A stretch of 64,000 bases of DNA from Cylindrospermum sp. NIES-4074. GTDB lineage: Bacteria; Cyanobacteriota; Cyanobacteriia; Cyanobacteriales; Nostocaceae. The translations under genes and the position numbers were made by a program. Location of the stretch: the NCBI GenBank assembly GCA_003994795.1, contig AP018269.1, forward strand, positions 3,989,177-4,053,176. Direction: 5' to 3'. The notes beneath the pieces are model-generated. The model searched no databases. It was not told the origin of the DNA and worked only from the letters and a program-made list of their open reading frames with translations. Below are positions 38,077-47,822 of this stretch, in pieces. Position 1 is the first letter of the stretch, and every line of letters begins with the position of its first letter.

Positions 38077-38120
38077 GCGATCGCCTTTTTTGGGAGAATC
38101 AAGAAGGCGATCGCTTTTTT
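38077..38120 (+). terminator. Terminator built from two HIP1 sites
   Basis: GCGATCGCCTT pairs perfectly with AAGGCGATCGC around a 16-base loop and is followed by TTTTTT. Each arm contains a HIP1 octamer. It is 13 bp after the HAD stop codon. Confidence 0.9.
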
Positions 38121-38140
38121 GTGAATCAGCTAGAACCGAA

Positions 38141-38953
38141 TTATCTATTATCTATCTTCTTAATTAGACTGAGTATTTTTTGGTACTCAGCCATTTTCCC
38201 TTGTTGTTTAAATAAGTCGGCTGCTTTTTTCAAATCGGTTATTCCCCCCCGCTTATCTCCCAATAGGAAGCGGCTAGCACCTCGGTTATTGTAGGCAACG
38301 GCATAGTTAGGATTAATACGTATTGCTTGGTTGTAATCCTCAATAGCTCCTTTCAAATCTCCTGACCTATAGCGGATAACTCCTCGGTTGTAGTGGGCAT
38401 CGGCATAGTCAGGATTAATACGTATTGCTCGTCCATAATCTTCAGTAGCTCCTTTCACATCTCCCAAATTAGATCGGGCAATACCTCGGCTGTAGTAGGC
38501 ATCGGCAGAGTTAGGATTAATACGTATTGCTCGTCCATAATCTTCAATAGCTCCTTTCAAATCTCCCGAATCTTTGCGGGCAACTCCTCGGTTGATGTAG
38601 GCCATAACATCAGTGGGATTAATACGTAAGACTTGGTTTAAATCTTCAATAGCTCCTTTCAAATCTCCCAAATTATAGCGGGCAAGCGCTCGGTTATAGT
38701 AGGCTTCAGGTAAGTTAGGATTTATACGAATTGCTTGGTTAAATTCTTCAATAGCGCCTTTTAAATCTCCCGAATTATAGAGGTCAAAACCTCGGTTGAC
38801 GTATGTTTCAGCGTCTTTGGCATTAATTTGTACTAACAATGATGATTTTATTTTTAACTCGGAAATATCTGAGAAACTTTTAGCACTCACTTGAGGGCTA
38901 TATAATGTTGCTCCTAATATGAAAGTTGCAATTACTACTTTTGATCCTTTCAT
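38141..38953 (-). CDS. Exported tetratricopeptide-repeat protein
   Basis: 270 residues. A signal peptide (VVIATFILGATLYSPQVSA) is followed by six TPR units of 34 residues from about residue 48, each ending with IRINPN-type turns (YYNRALARYNLGDLKGAIED is one helix pair). A short helical tail (FKQQGKMAEYQKILSLIKK) ends it. The units are also similar at DNA level, giving a 102-bp periodicity. It should be a periplasmic protein-protein interaction scaffold; partners unknown. It converges on the HAD gene, with the HIP1 terminator between. Confidence 0.9.
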   Translation of the reverse strand: MKGSKVVIATFILGATLYSPQVSAKSFSDISELKIKSSLLVQINAKDAETYVNRGFDLYNSGDLKGAIEEFNQAIRINPNLPEAYYNRALARYNLGDLKGAIEDLNQVLRINPTDVMAYINRGVARKDSGDLKGAIEDYGRAIRINPNSADAYYSRGIARSNLGDVKGATEDYGRAIRINPDYADAHYNRGVIRYRSGDLKGAIEDYNQAIRINPNYAVAYNNRGASRFLLGDKRGGITDLKKAADLFKQQGKMAEYQKILSLIKKIDNR

Positions 38954-39091
38954 CAGACTATTTTTCTAGTTACTTAATGCTGTAATTAATACTACATTAT
39001 TATTTTTATTTACACTAGTACTGAGGCGATCGCATTTTCTATTCTTTTTTCAACCCACAGCCTGGACTGCGACACCAATGACGAAGGATAT

Positions 39092-40351
39092 ATGATGAAG
39101 TTGCGGCTCTCCATAGCCGAACTTGGGGACTTCTACGATTTGCGACATCCAATTTCTCACTCAGCACTCACCTTTATGCTTGACCTAACGAAACTAGCGC
39201 GACAAATGCAGGGTTTAAGTCAGCATCTGACTGTAGAAGCTGCTGCTAGTCGTCAGCGTCTGGAATTAGCGCAACTTCATTTAAAAAATGCTTTTGAGTA
39301 TCAACAAGAGTTAATTGAGCGTCAGGAAAAATGGCGCGATCGCATTCTCTTTGCTAATGCTACCCCAATTGAGCCGCTGGAAACCTGTATTGATATCCCT
39401 GTTCCCCCTAAAGTTCATACCGTTATCTCTACTGATGGTTCGCAAATTTCCCCTAATCATCACGAAATTGCTTACTGTTATCTGCTCAATATCGGTAGGG
39501 TGGTTTTACATTATGGTCAAAATATGCACCCATTGCTAGATAGTTTACCGGAGGTGTTTTATCGCCCAGAAGACTTATATGTGTCTCGGCAGTGGGGAAT
39601 TAGAACTGATGAATGGATGGGTTTTTGCCGTACTGCGTCAGAAAGTACGGTGTTAGCAGAACTGGCTTGCAGCGTCAAAGGAGAAGTGCCAATTTTAGCA
39701 ATGGTGGATGGTTCGTTAATTTACTGGTTTTTGGAACAGTTGCCGATGGATGCACGCGATCGCATTTTACCCCCCATCCTCGAAGCTTGGAAGCAAATGC
39801 GTGAGGCTCAAATCCCTTTAATGGGTTATCTTAGCGCTTCTCGCAACATCGAAGCCATGAACTTTTTACGTTTATCGGCCTGTCCCCATCCAGTGCCCGA
39901 CTGTATAAGTTATTGCCCCAATCAGTTGGAAGCAGTGCCTTGTAAAAAGTTTGATCCTTTGCGCGATACTGCGTTGTGGGCAACCCAACTCAAACCCGGA
40001 CAACGTGGGACTCTGTGGCGCAGCAATGCCCGAATTCTGGAATTATATGAAAACCAAACTATCTACTTTTGCTATGTCCACGTGGGTACAGAGATTGCAC
40101 GGATAGAAGTTCCTGCCTGGGTAGCAGAAAATACTACTATGTTTGACCAAGCCTTGGGACTGATGCTAGCACAAGTGCAAAAAGGATATGGTTATCCAGT
40201 GGCGATCGCAGAAGCTCATAATCAAGCAGTAGTCCGAGGTGGTGATAAAGCCAGATTTTTTGCCCTCTTAGAACGACAAATGATTAAAGCTGGCATAAAA
40301 AATGTGGGAACTTCCTACAAAGAAGCCAGAAAGCGCGGAAGTATCGCTTAA
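39092..40351 (+). CDS. NurA-domain nuclease
   Basis: 419 residues. The NurA domain begins near 110 with VHTVISTDGSQISPNHHEI, the DGS motif holding a catalytic Asp, continues with LAMVDGSLIYWFLEQLP near 210, and ends with AIAEAHNQAVVRGGDK, whose acidic and His residues fit the metal site. The N-terminal 100 residues are helical (RQRLELAQLHLKNAFEYQQE). NurA nucleases act with the HerA helicase in end resection; no herA is next to it here. AAGGA precedes the ATG at 39092; an ATG 28 codons in has no ribosome binding site. Confidence 0.85.
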   Translation: MMKLRLSIAELGDFYDLRHPISHSALTFMLDLTKLARQMQGLSQHLTVEAAASRQRLELAQLHLKNAFEYQQELIERQEKWRDRILFANATPIEPLETCIDIPVPPKVHTVISTDGSQISPNHHEIAYCYLLNIGRVVLHYGQNMHPLLDSLPEVFYRPEDLYVSRQWGIRTDEWMGFCRTASESTVLAELACSVKGEVPILAMVDGSLIYWFLEQLPMDARDRILPPILEAWKQMREAQIPLMGYLSASRNIEAMNFLRLSACPHPVPDCISYCPNQLEAVPCKKFDPLRDTALWATQLKPGQRGTLWRSNARILELYENQTIYFCYVHVGTEIARIEVPAWVAENTTMFDQALGLMLAQVQKGYGYPVAIAEAHNQAVVRGGDKARFFALLERQMIKAGIKNVGTSYKEARKRGSIA

Positions 40352-40792
40352 ACAAGCTGCTAAAAATTTGATGCAATACTCAAATTGACACAAATATTCA
40401 TGAACTTAATTTGATTACTCACTTTCGTTTCTAGAATTGCAAACAAATAAAGGCTAATTCATAAAGTTTTCGTTACCTTTCTTAGTTTAAATTCAAAAAA
40501 TAAAGAGTTAATTCATATTCTTTTGTGGGAAGGATATCTTTAAGAGAAGATGAAGTTACTACTAAGCCTAGTTTTTGGGAAACAAGCTACAGTAACCTCC
40601 TTTAGGATGAATTTTAGGCGTTATTTGTCATAAATTCTACAAATTCAAGAATTTTATTTAAGTATTTTTTGGTATAAGTGGTATATTATAGGTAAGCTTC
40701 CTCAAGGTGAGTGAAATTGAATCTGTAAATCAGCCTTAAAACCATTTTAATAAATTCAACATTTACAAAAAACAGTTGGGTGGGATGAAATA
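40352..40792. other. AT-rich intergenic region, nothing recognised
   Basis: 441 bp upstream of the histidine kinase gene. No coding frame, strong hairpin, or known repeat was seen. It presumably contains the kinase promoter. Confidence 0.6.
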
Positions 40793-43510
40793 ATGAAAAA
40801 AAATAAATCTAAATGTCAACTAAATGAAGAAAAATATTCTAGATTCTTCTCGCTTTCTATAGATTTACTTTGTATTGCTGGTTTTGATGGGTATTTCAAA
40901 GCTGTTAACCCATCATGGACAAAAACTTTAGGTTGGTCAACCAATAATCTTCTTGCCAAAACCTTTCTCGAATTTGTTCATCCTGAAGACCGTGAAGATA
41001 CCATTTTCCATACCAAAACTTTGGCACAAGGGATAGATACAATTAACTTTGAAAATCGCTATCTTTGCGAAGATGGTTCTTATAAATGGTTAGCATGGAA
41101 TGCAACTGCATATGTTGAAGAACAGTTGATTTATGCAGTTGCTCATGATATCACTCCTCACAAAGAAAATGAGATTGCATTACAAAAAAGCATCAAAGAA
41201 TTAGAAGCTTTAAAGTTCGCATTAGATGCCCATTCTCTCGTAGCCGTTACTGATATAGAAGGAATTATCACCTACGCTAACGATCAATTTTGTAAAGTTT
41301 CCAAATATTCAAAAGAAGAACTTTTAGGACAAGACCACCGGATTATTAACTCTGGTTATCATTCAAAAGAATTTTTTAGAGATATGTGGAGGACTATTGC
41401 TCAAGGCAAATTATGGAAAGGGGAAATGAAAAACAAAGCCAAGGATGGCACGTTTTATTGGGTAGATACTCTCATTTACCCAGTACTAAATGCTGATGGC
41501 AAACCTCAGCAATATATAGCAATTCGTTCAGATATTACAGACCGTAAGCTTTCAGAGTTAGCGCTGTTAGAGAGATCGCGCTTATCACTCTTGAGTGCAG
41601 AAGTCAGTTTAGCTTTATCTCAAAGCGGTACGCTTTCAGAAATTCTCCAAAACTGCTCAAATACAATGTCGCAATATCTGGATGTAGCTTTTATTGGTAT
41701 CTGGACTGTTGGACGAGAGACTAAACAGTTACAATTAGAAGCTGGTGTTCATTGCACAAATACTAAGTGTGATGTCTTGACGGATATTCTCGATTATCCT
41801 AATCACATGGTTGTAGCCAATGATGCTATTGGGTTAATGACTCAAAACCATGAAGCTATCTTAAATGAAGAAGTATTAATTAATAATCAAGAACTGTTTA
41901 TCGATTCAACTTTTTCAATTTACCGTTTATGTGCTTATCCGTTAATTATAGAGCAGCAATTAATCGGGATTATAGCTTTATTTAGTCAGCAATTATTGAC
42001 CGAACCAACGCATAATTTGTTAACTTGGATTGCAAATAATACTGCTGTAGCGATTGACCGCATCTGGGCACGAGAAGAACTCCTCAGCCGTCGGGAAGCC
42101 CTGCTGTTGCGTCTAGCTAGCGAAATTCGCAGTTCTCTTGATGTCAATACCGTCCTAGAAACTGCTGTTAACGAAATTCGCAGTTTATTACAAATTGACC
42201 GCTGCTACTTTCTTTGGTACTTACCTGATCCTACGGAACCCAGCCTAACTATTACTCATGAAGCTCGGAATTCTAACTTACGCAGTATGTTAGGTAAAAT
42301 TCCACTACAAAAAAGCACTTTTTTGACAAAAATGCTTCTATGTCAGGAATTAATTCGCATAGATAATGTTCACAACGACTTCCTGATTGACCATAATATG
42401 CAAGAACTCCTGAGAGAGTTTGATATCACCTCTCAACTGCTGTTACCAATTAAAAGTCATTCTGGAGAATTTGGTGCAATTGTTTGTAGTCATTGTAGCG
42501 GTGAAAGAGTTTGGAGTCATAGTGAAATTGTACTGCTGCAAGCTGTAACAGATCAATTAGCGATCGCCATCGATCAAGCCCAAATTTATGCCCAAAGTCG
42601 TGCTGCTGCGTTATCAGCGCAAACTCAAGCACAAAAACTCACTGAAACCCTGCATCAGTTGCAGCAAACTCAAACTCAACTGATTCAACATGAAAAAATG
42701 TCTAGCTTGGGACAATTAGTAGCTGGAGTAGCTCATGAAATCAATAACCCAGTGAATTTTATTCATGGGAACTTAATTCATGCTAACGATTACTTTCAGG
42801 ATATGCTAGAGCTATTACATCTTTATGAGCAGCACTATCCTCATCCCCATCCAGAAATTCAGGATTTCTCTGAAGAAATTGATTTAGAATTTATTACTAA
42901 CGACCTGTTTAAGCTCCTATCTTCGATGAATATAGGTACTAATCGTATTCGTGAGATTGTTTTGAGTTTGCGAAACTTTTCCCGTCTTGATGAAGCGGAG
43001 AAAAAGTTAGTTGATATTCATGAAGGAATTGAAAATACACTACTTATTTTGCATCACCGCTGGAAAAATTCTGGTAGCGGAATTGGCATATCCATTATTA
43101 AAGACTACGGGAATTTACCCTTAGTTGATTGTTACCCAGGACAACTTAATCAGGTACTTATGAATATTTTGACTAATGCTATTGATGCTTTAGAAGAATT
43201 AGTCATACAGAGAAATAAGTGTAAAAATAAGTTTAGTGAAAATTTTGTGCCGACAATTCACATCAGCACCGCAGTTGTAGAGAACAAATTTATCTCTATC
43301 CAGATTGCTGATAACGGCATAGGTATAACTGAAGAAGTGAGAACAAAGTTATTTGACCCATTTTTTACAACAAAACCTGTAGGTAAAGGAACAGGGCTAG
43401 GGCTGTCAATTAGCTACCAAATTATTGTAGAAAAACATGGGGGAATTTTGAAGTGTTTATCAGAACCAGGACAAGGTACAGAGTTCTGGATTCAGATTCC
43501 CATTCATTAA
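40793..43510 (+). CDS. PAS/GAF sensor histidine kinase
   Basis: 905 residues, soluble, no membrane helices. Order: PAS 1 (about 10-130, with GFDGYFKAVNPSWTKTLGW), PAS 2 (about 140-260, with VTDIEGIITYANDQF), GAF 1 (about 270-420), GAF 2 (about 435-600), a coiled linker, then HisKA with GVAHEINNPVNF (phosphorylated His648) and HATPase with NILTNAIDALEE, ADNGIGI and GKGTGLGLSIS. No receiver domain. A chromophore cysteine of phytochrome type is not evident in either GAF domain, so light sensing is not indicated. The signal and partner regulator are unknown, and no response regulator gene is adjacent. Confidence 0.93.
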   Translation: MKKNKSKCQLNEEKYSRFFSLSIDLLCIAGFDGYFKAVNPSWTKTLGWSTNNLLAKTFLEFVHPEDREDTIFHTKTLAQGIDTINFENRYLCEDGSYKWLAWNATAYVEEQLIYAVAHDITPHKENEIALQKSIKELEALKFALDAHSLVAVTDIEGIITYANDQFCKVSKYSKEELLGQDHRIINSGYHSKEFFRDMWRTIAQGKLWKGEMKNKAKDGTFYWVDTLIYPVLNADGKPQQYIAIRSDITDRKLSELALLERSRLSLLSAEVSLALSQSGTLSEILQNCSNTMSQYLDVAFIGIWTVGRETKQLQLEAGVHCTNTKCDVLTDILDYPNHMVVANDAIGLMTQNHEAILNEEVLINNQELFIDSTFSIYRLCAYPLIIEQQLIGIIALFSQQLLTEPTHNLLTWIANNTAVAIDRIWAREELLSRREALLLRLASEIRSSLDVNTVLETAVNEIRSLLQIDRCYFLWYLPDPTEPSLTITHEARNSNLRSMLGKIPLQKSTFLTKMLLCQELIRIDNVHNDFLIDHNMQELLREFDITSQLLLPIKSHSGEFGAIVCSHCSGERVWSHSEIVLLQAVTDQLAIAIDQAQIYAQSRAAALSAQTQAQKLTETLHQLQQTQTQLIQHEKMSSLGQLVAGVAHEINNPVNFIHGNLIHANDYFQDMLELLHLYEQHYPHPHPEIQDFSEEIDLEFITNDLFKLLSSMNIGTNRIREIVLSLRNFSRLDEAEKKLVDIHEGIENTLLILHHRWKNSGSGIGISIIKDYGNLPLVDCYPGQLNQVLMNILTNAIDALEELVIQRNKCKNKFSENFVPTIHISTAVVENKFISIQIADNGIGITEEVRTKLFDPFFTTKPVGKGTGLGLSISYQIIVEKHGGILKCLSEPGQGTEFWIQIPIH

Positions 43511-43540
43511 ATTATTAGTCTATCGGTGTTGGCAAATCAC

Positions 43541-45931
43541 CTAATTTGCAGAATTAGCAGGTTTAGCCTGATTTCGCATTTTGTCAAAAATGAAAGCTGC
43601 TGCACCAAAAGTTACTAATAACACACCTAAAATTTGCACAATATCTAAGGTTTCCTGAATCATCAAACCTGCAAATATCACAGTTAAAACTGGGACAGCA
43701 GCACCGATGATGAGTGAGCGTGATCCACCTAGTTGGCGATTGCCAAAATTATTGAACAAATAGCTACTGAGACTTAGTACACCCAAAATAAAGGCACTTA
43801 AAACTACTTCCAATAATTTAGAAGAGTTAATTGCTATACTCCAACTACTTGGTAAAGGAACTAATAAAAAGAGTAAGCTCAAACCCAACATGGTAGCGAA
43901 GTTAATTAATGTCAAGGATACAGGATGCAGTTTGTCAGCACATAATCTTGAGAGAATCAAATAAACAGCAAAAGCTATTCCCGAAAAAATAGCGGCGCTG
44001 GTTCCCAGGGCAGTATTACCTATGCCCATATTGGTAGAACTTCCCAAAACTAGCAATTCACCGCAGACAATGGCAACGATCGCCGCGATACCCCATAATT
44101 GAGGGCGATCGCGAAACAGAAACAACGACAACAGCCCGCTAATTAAGGGATAGATAAAGAAAAGAGCGATCGCAATTCCCGTCGCTACTTCACCAATAGC
44201 CAGGTAAATCAGCACCTGAGATAAAAACAAAAAGCAGCCACTGATAACTGACAACAGCAAAACCCGTTGTTTCGTTACCCGATCTGGAAGAGCATTTCTG
44301 CGTTTGGTATCAAGTAGATTTTGCAAATCGTCCCAAACTGGTGGATGCAGTATGGGAGCTAAAAGCAACATCAGTGGCACAACCACCAACAACCGTAGCA
44401 TCGACATTAAGAGAATATTACCTACAGTCGGCTCTAGTCCGCCGAGAATCTCGGAACCTGGTTGGAAAATTGCCTTAATAGTGACGTTGTAAAGCGACGA
44501 TATCACCGTTGATAATCCCAGCAACACCAAACCCACCTGAATTGGTGCCGAGTTTGGGGAACTCCGGGATCTTCGACGTGCAGGTGTTGCTCCCCGCTTG
44601 GGTACTGATGCAGCAGGACGGCGAGGTGTGGTTTCACTTGTTGATAAGTCTGGTCTGAGGACAGAAATTGGCTCAGAGGCGTCTTCCTGTTGTGACAACC
44701 TGGGCGTTGATAAGTCAGGCGGTGGAGATATAGTTGTATCCTCTGACAAATCAGGATTAAGAACAGAAATTGGCTCAGAGGTGTTTTCCTGGGATGCTGA
44801 TTCAGCAACAGGTGAGAATGTAATTGCACCCTCTGACAAGTCTGACAAGTCTGGTCTGAGGACAGAAATTGGCTCGGCTGGTGGCGGTGTAGTGACAGCA
44901 AATTCAGATATATTGTCACTGTTTGGCACTTCCTGGGGGATGACAGAAATCGGCTCGGTGGGTGGCGGTGAACTCACCGGAGGCTCAGATATATTGTTGC
45001 TGTAGGGAATGACAGAAACCGGCTCGGTGGGTGGTGGTGAACTCACCGGAGGCTCAGATATATTGCTGCTGTAGGGGATGACAGAAATCGGCTCTGAGGG
45101 TGGTGGTGAACTCACCGGAGGCTCAGATATATTGTTGCTGTAGGGGATGACAGAAATCGGCTCCGTGGGTGGTGGTGAACTCACCGGAGACTTTGGTAAT
45201 TCCTTGGGAATAGAAGAAATTGGCTCAGAGGCTTTAATGACTGAAGATGTTTCCGAAGAACTGTTCTCCCGTGGGTCAATTCGTTGCAATACGGTTGGTA
45301 CACCTGTTGTTGCTACTTGTCTAGGAGTTAATTCTTGATTATTTTCTAGTTCCTCATGTAAGCGATTAACAAACTCCGCTAAAATTGCTTCCCCTTGCTG
45401 CTGTTGGTTGTACATCCGAGACAACTGTTGAGAAAGACTACTTTGATAGTTTTTTAGCTCTTGTTGTAGTGAGTTAAAGGTAATGGTGACACTATCATCC
45501 AGAGTGTCCAGCATTTCCACTACACTCTCATTGATGTGACTGTTACCATTTACCTCAGCCGACTTAAGGGGAGTTCGTTCATAGGATTCGCCTTCAATTG
45601 TTCGGGTTGCTAAAGCTGCGAGTGAGGATTGTAGTTGTGAAGAGATGTGTTTCGCTAATACTTCCGCAAGCTGACGGATTAACACTTGCTGTTCAGTGAT
45701 TTGTCGTGTCTGCTGTAACTTTTCTCTTTCCTCTATCAGCCGTTGAATGTCATCGGCTAATCGTTTTTTTTCTCCTTCCAAGCGCTTGACATCTTCTTGT
45801 AAAGACTTCAGCACATTCTGTTGGAGATTTTCCAAATCTTCAACTACAGCCCAAAGGGCATTTTCTGCTGATCTGGACAGGTCGCCTCTGGCGCGTGGGC
45901 TATCTGGTCGCTTCTCGAACCGTCCCATCAT
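43541..45931 (-). CDS. DMT (EamA) family transporter with long coiled-coil and Pro-rich N-terminal region
   Basis: 796 residues. The last 310 form ten membrane helices with two EamA halves (VGLVLLGLSTVISSLYNVTI start; IGEVATGIAIALFFIYPLIS; second half GTSAAIFSGIAFAVYLILSR), typical of metabolite exporters. The first 470 are cytoplasmic in pattern: a coiled coil at about 25-115 (LQEDVKRLEGEKKRLADDIQ), a second helical region to about 210, then tandem 23-residue Ser/Pro repeats of the EPISVIPYSNNISEPPVSSP type that decay toward residue 430, and an Arg-rich stretch before the membrane. Ordinary DMT proteins lack the front half. Substrate unknown. Confidence 0.88.
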   Translation of the reverse strand: MMGRFEKRPDSPRARGDLSRSAENALWAVVEDLENLQQNVLKSLQEDVKRLEGEKKRLADDIQRLIEEREKLQQTRQITEQQVLIRQLAEVLAKHISSQLQSSLAALATRTIEGESYERTPLKSAEVNGNSHINESVVEMLDTLDDSVTITFNSLQQELKNYQSSLSQQLSRMYNQQQQGEAILAEFVNRLHEELENNQELTPRQVATTGVPTVLQRIDPRENSSSETSSVIKASEPISSIPKELPKSPVSSPPPTEPISVIPYSNNISEPPVSSPPPSEPISVIPYSSNISEPPVSSPPPTEPVSVIPYSNNISEPPVSSPPPTEPISVIPQEVPNSDNISEFAVTTPPPAEPISVLRPDLSDLSEGAITFSPVAESASQENTSEPISVLNPDLSEDTTISPPPDLSTPRLSQQEDASEPISVLRPDLSTSETTPRRPAASVPKRGATPARRRSRSSPNSAPIQVGLVLLGLSTVISSLYNVTIKAIFQPGSEILGGLEPTVGNILLMSMLRLLVVVPLMLLLAPILHPPVWDDLQNLLDTKRRNALPDRVTKQRVLLLSVISGCFLFLSQVLIYLAIGEVATGIAIALFFIYPLISGLLSLFLFRDRPQLWGIAAIVAIVCGELLVLGSSTNMGIGNTALGTSAAIFSGIAFAVYLILSRLCADKLHPVSLTLINFATMLGLSLLFLLVPLPSSWSIAINSSKLLEVVLSAFILGVLSLSSYLFNNFGNRQLGGSRSLIIGAAVPVLTVIFAGLMIQETLDIVQILGVLLVTFGAAAFIFDKMRNQAKPANSAN

Positions 45932-46517
45932 TTTTTAACCTCTACCATCTTGACGATAAAGTTGCTTCCCATACACTTGCTCAACGCTCTTACTAAATTT
46001 CCTGTGTTTTGTTAGATAAACTAAAAATCTTAACAGGACTTACGCATTTCAACGTAATTCTGTCATGCTAAACACGGGTTGGCAAACAGTCAAATTTGCT
46101 TCATTGCCTATTTGAATAGGTTGTGTTCAACATTACAGACCAATATTCTGTCAATCAAGTTTCGCTTCACTATTGTTTAGTAAGATTTTTACTCCTTAAA
46201 TAATCCCACACCAAACTAATACCTATTATTTGGGTGTGGATAGTCATTACTGAAGAATTGCAGCTGGGTTCATTGCTACAACTAATTTGTCAAGACTGTG
46301 AAGCTATTTGTCAATTCGGACGGAATGTAACTTGCGTGACAGTTTACATTGCTATTGGGAATTAAAGTATTGTTCTCGTGGAAACTCAGAGTATTGCCAT
46401 CCCCTGCACAACATTCTAATGAATGAGCAGCGATTATGCAAAAATCCGCTTTGGTAGTAGCGTTCGTTGCAGAATTTCATGCTAGAAGCTAGTAAATGTT
46501 CTTAAACGGAATTCATC
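45932..46517. other. Intergenic region with one isolated repeat end
   Basis: 586 bp between two minus-strand genes. AACAGGACTTACGCA near 46033 matches the left end of the element at 26812, but no matching right end was found. No coding frame or RNA gene recognised. The promoter of the DMT gene should be at the left end. Confidence 0.5.
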
Positions 46518-47762
46518 TTAAAGCCAGAAAATCCGGGCGATGCTAAAGATAGCGGCGCTGAGTCCGGCGCTAATGGGGACTGTAATTAACCAAGCGGCGG
46601 CGATTCCTTGTAGGGTTTGGAATTTAATTGATTTCATACTTTGTACCAGTCCAATACCCACTACACCGCCAACAAGGGCGTGGGATGTGGAAACGGGTAA
46701 ACCTAAGCGGGAGGCTAGTAAGATGGTGGTGGCAGTGGCTATTTCGGCACAGAATCCACTACTAGGTTGCAAGGAAATAATGTTTTCGCCGATGGTGGTG
46801 ATGACTTTTTTACCCCAAACCGCTAAACCGCCAACAATACCAGCACCCCCAAGAATCAAAATCCAAATGGGGATAGTTAGACCAGATGTGGGTGTGCTTC
46901 CTGTGTTATTAATGTGGACAATGACTGCTAAAGGAGCGATCGCATTTCCCACGTCATTAGAACCATGAGCAAAGGCGACAAAGCACGCACTTAGCAGCTG
47001 AAAGCGACCAAATAGCTTCTCAACAGCATTTGGACTTTGACTGTCATCTAACTGACGCCAACTAATGATGGTGAGTCCAACAGCTGCTGCTGCACCTGTG
47101 AATATGGGAAGGTCGTAAGCGGGAATGTTTAACCCAAATTGCTCAGTTAAAAAATTTGTCAGGGGTTGAGTCAGGGTCGGGAGAACAATGACGCCAAATA
47201 CAGTCAGTAAAATTGTACTTAACCAAGGAATCCACTCTTGTAGCTGCGCTGCTGGTGATGGTTGTTCTAAAATCCAGCGTTTGATCAAACTGTAAAATAA
47301 AGCGGCGATCGCACCACTAATCACGGGTGTTAAAATCCAGCCAATGGTAATTAAGCCCAGTGATGACCAATCAATTGCACTTGCGCCCAAAGCTACCCAA
47401 CTAAATCCGGCGATCGCACCCACAACCGCATGAGAAGAGGATACAGGCAAACCTCGTGCAGTGGCAATTTGCATCCACACTCCACTAGACAGCAGTACCG
47501 TGATCATGCCAATAACTAATGTTTGCGGTGTAGTCGCAAATAAAGCAGGGTTGGCAATTTTTGTGCCTAAGGTTTCTGTTACCCCTTGCCCAAACAATAT
47601 AGCACCTGAAAACTCCAGCACTCCAGCAATAATCAGTGCTTGTTTCAAGGTGACAGCTTTGGAACCGACAGAGGTTCCCATCGCGTTAGCAACATCGTTT
47701 GCTCCGAGATTCCACGCGAGGTAGAAGGCTAGTAAGGCGACTATAACCAGAGTAATAGACAT
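46518..47762 (-). CDS. Inorganic phosphate transporter, PiT family
   Basis: 414 residues with about ten membrane helices. Both family signature repeats are present: GANDVANAMGTSVGSKAVTL near 20 and FAHGSNDVGNAIAPLA near 260, each with the Asn-Asp pair that binds phosphate and the coupling cation. LPVSSSHAVVGAIAG and LPVSTSHALVGGVVG form the repeated PS00-like inverted motif of the two halves. It would import phosphate (or sulfate in some homologues) with H+ or Na+. It stands alone, without the PhoU-like partner seen in some genomes. Confidence 0.95.
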   Translation of the reverse strand: MSITLVIVALLAFYLAWNLGANDVANAMGTSVGSKAVTLKQALIIAGVLEFSGAILFGQGVTETLGTKIANPALFATTPQTLVIGMITVLLSSGVWMQIATARGLPVSSSHAVVGAIAGFSWVALGASAIDWSSLGLITIGWILTPVISGAIAALFYSLIKRWILEQPSPAAQLQEWIPWLSTILLTVFGVIVLPTLTQPLTNFLTEQFGLNIPAYDLPIFTGAAAAVGLTIISWRQLDDSQSPNAVEKLFGRFQLLSACFVAFAHGSNDVGNAIAPLAVIVHINNTGSTPTSGLTIPIWILILGGAGIVGGLAVWGKKVITTIGENIISLQPSSGFCAEIATATTILLASRLGLPVSTSHALVGGVVGIGLVQSMKSIKFQTLQGIAAAWLITVPISAGLSAAIFSIARIFWL

Positions 47763-47822
47763 CTTATTTGGGAATATGGGGAGATGAGAAATATATTACT
47801 CTCCTGTCTCCCCTACTCTTGG

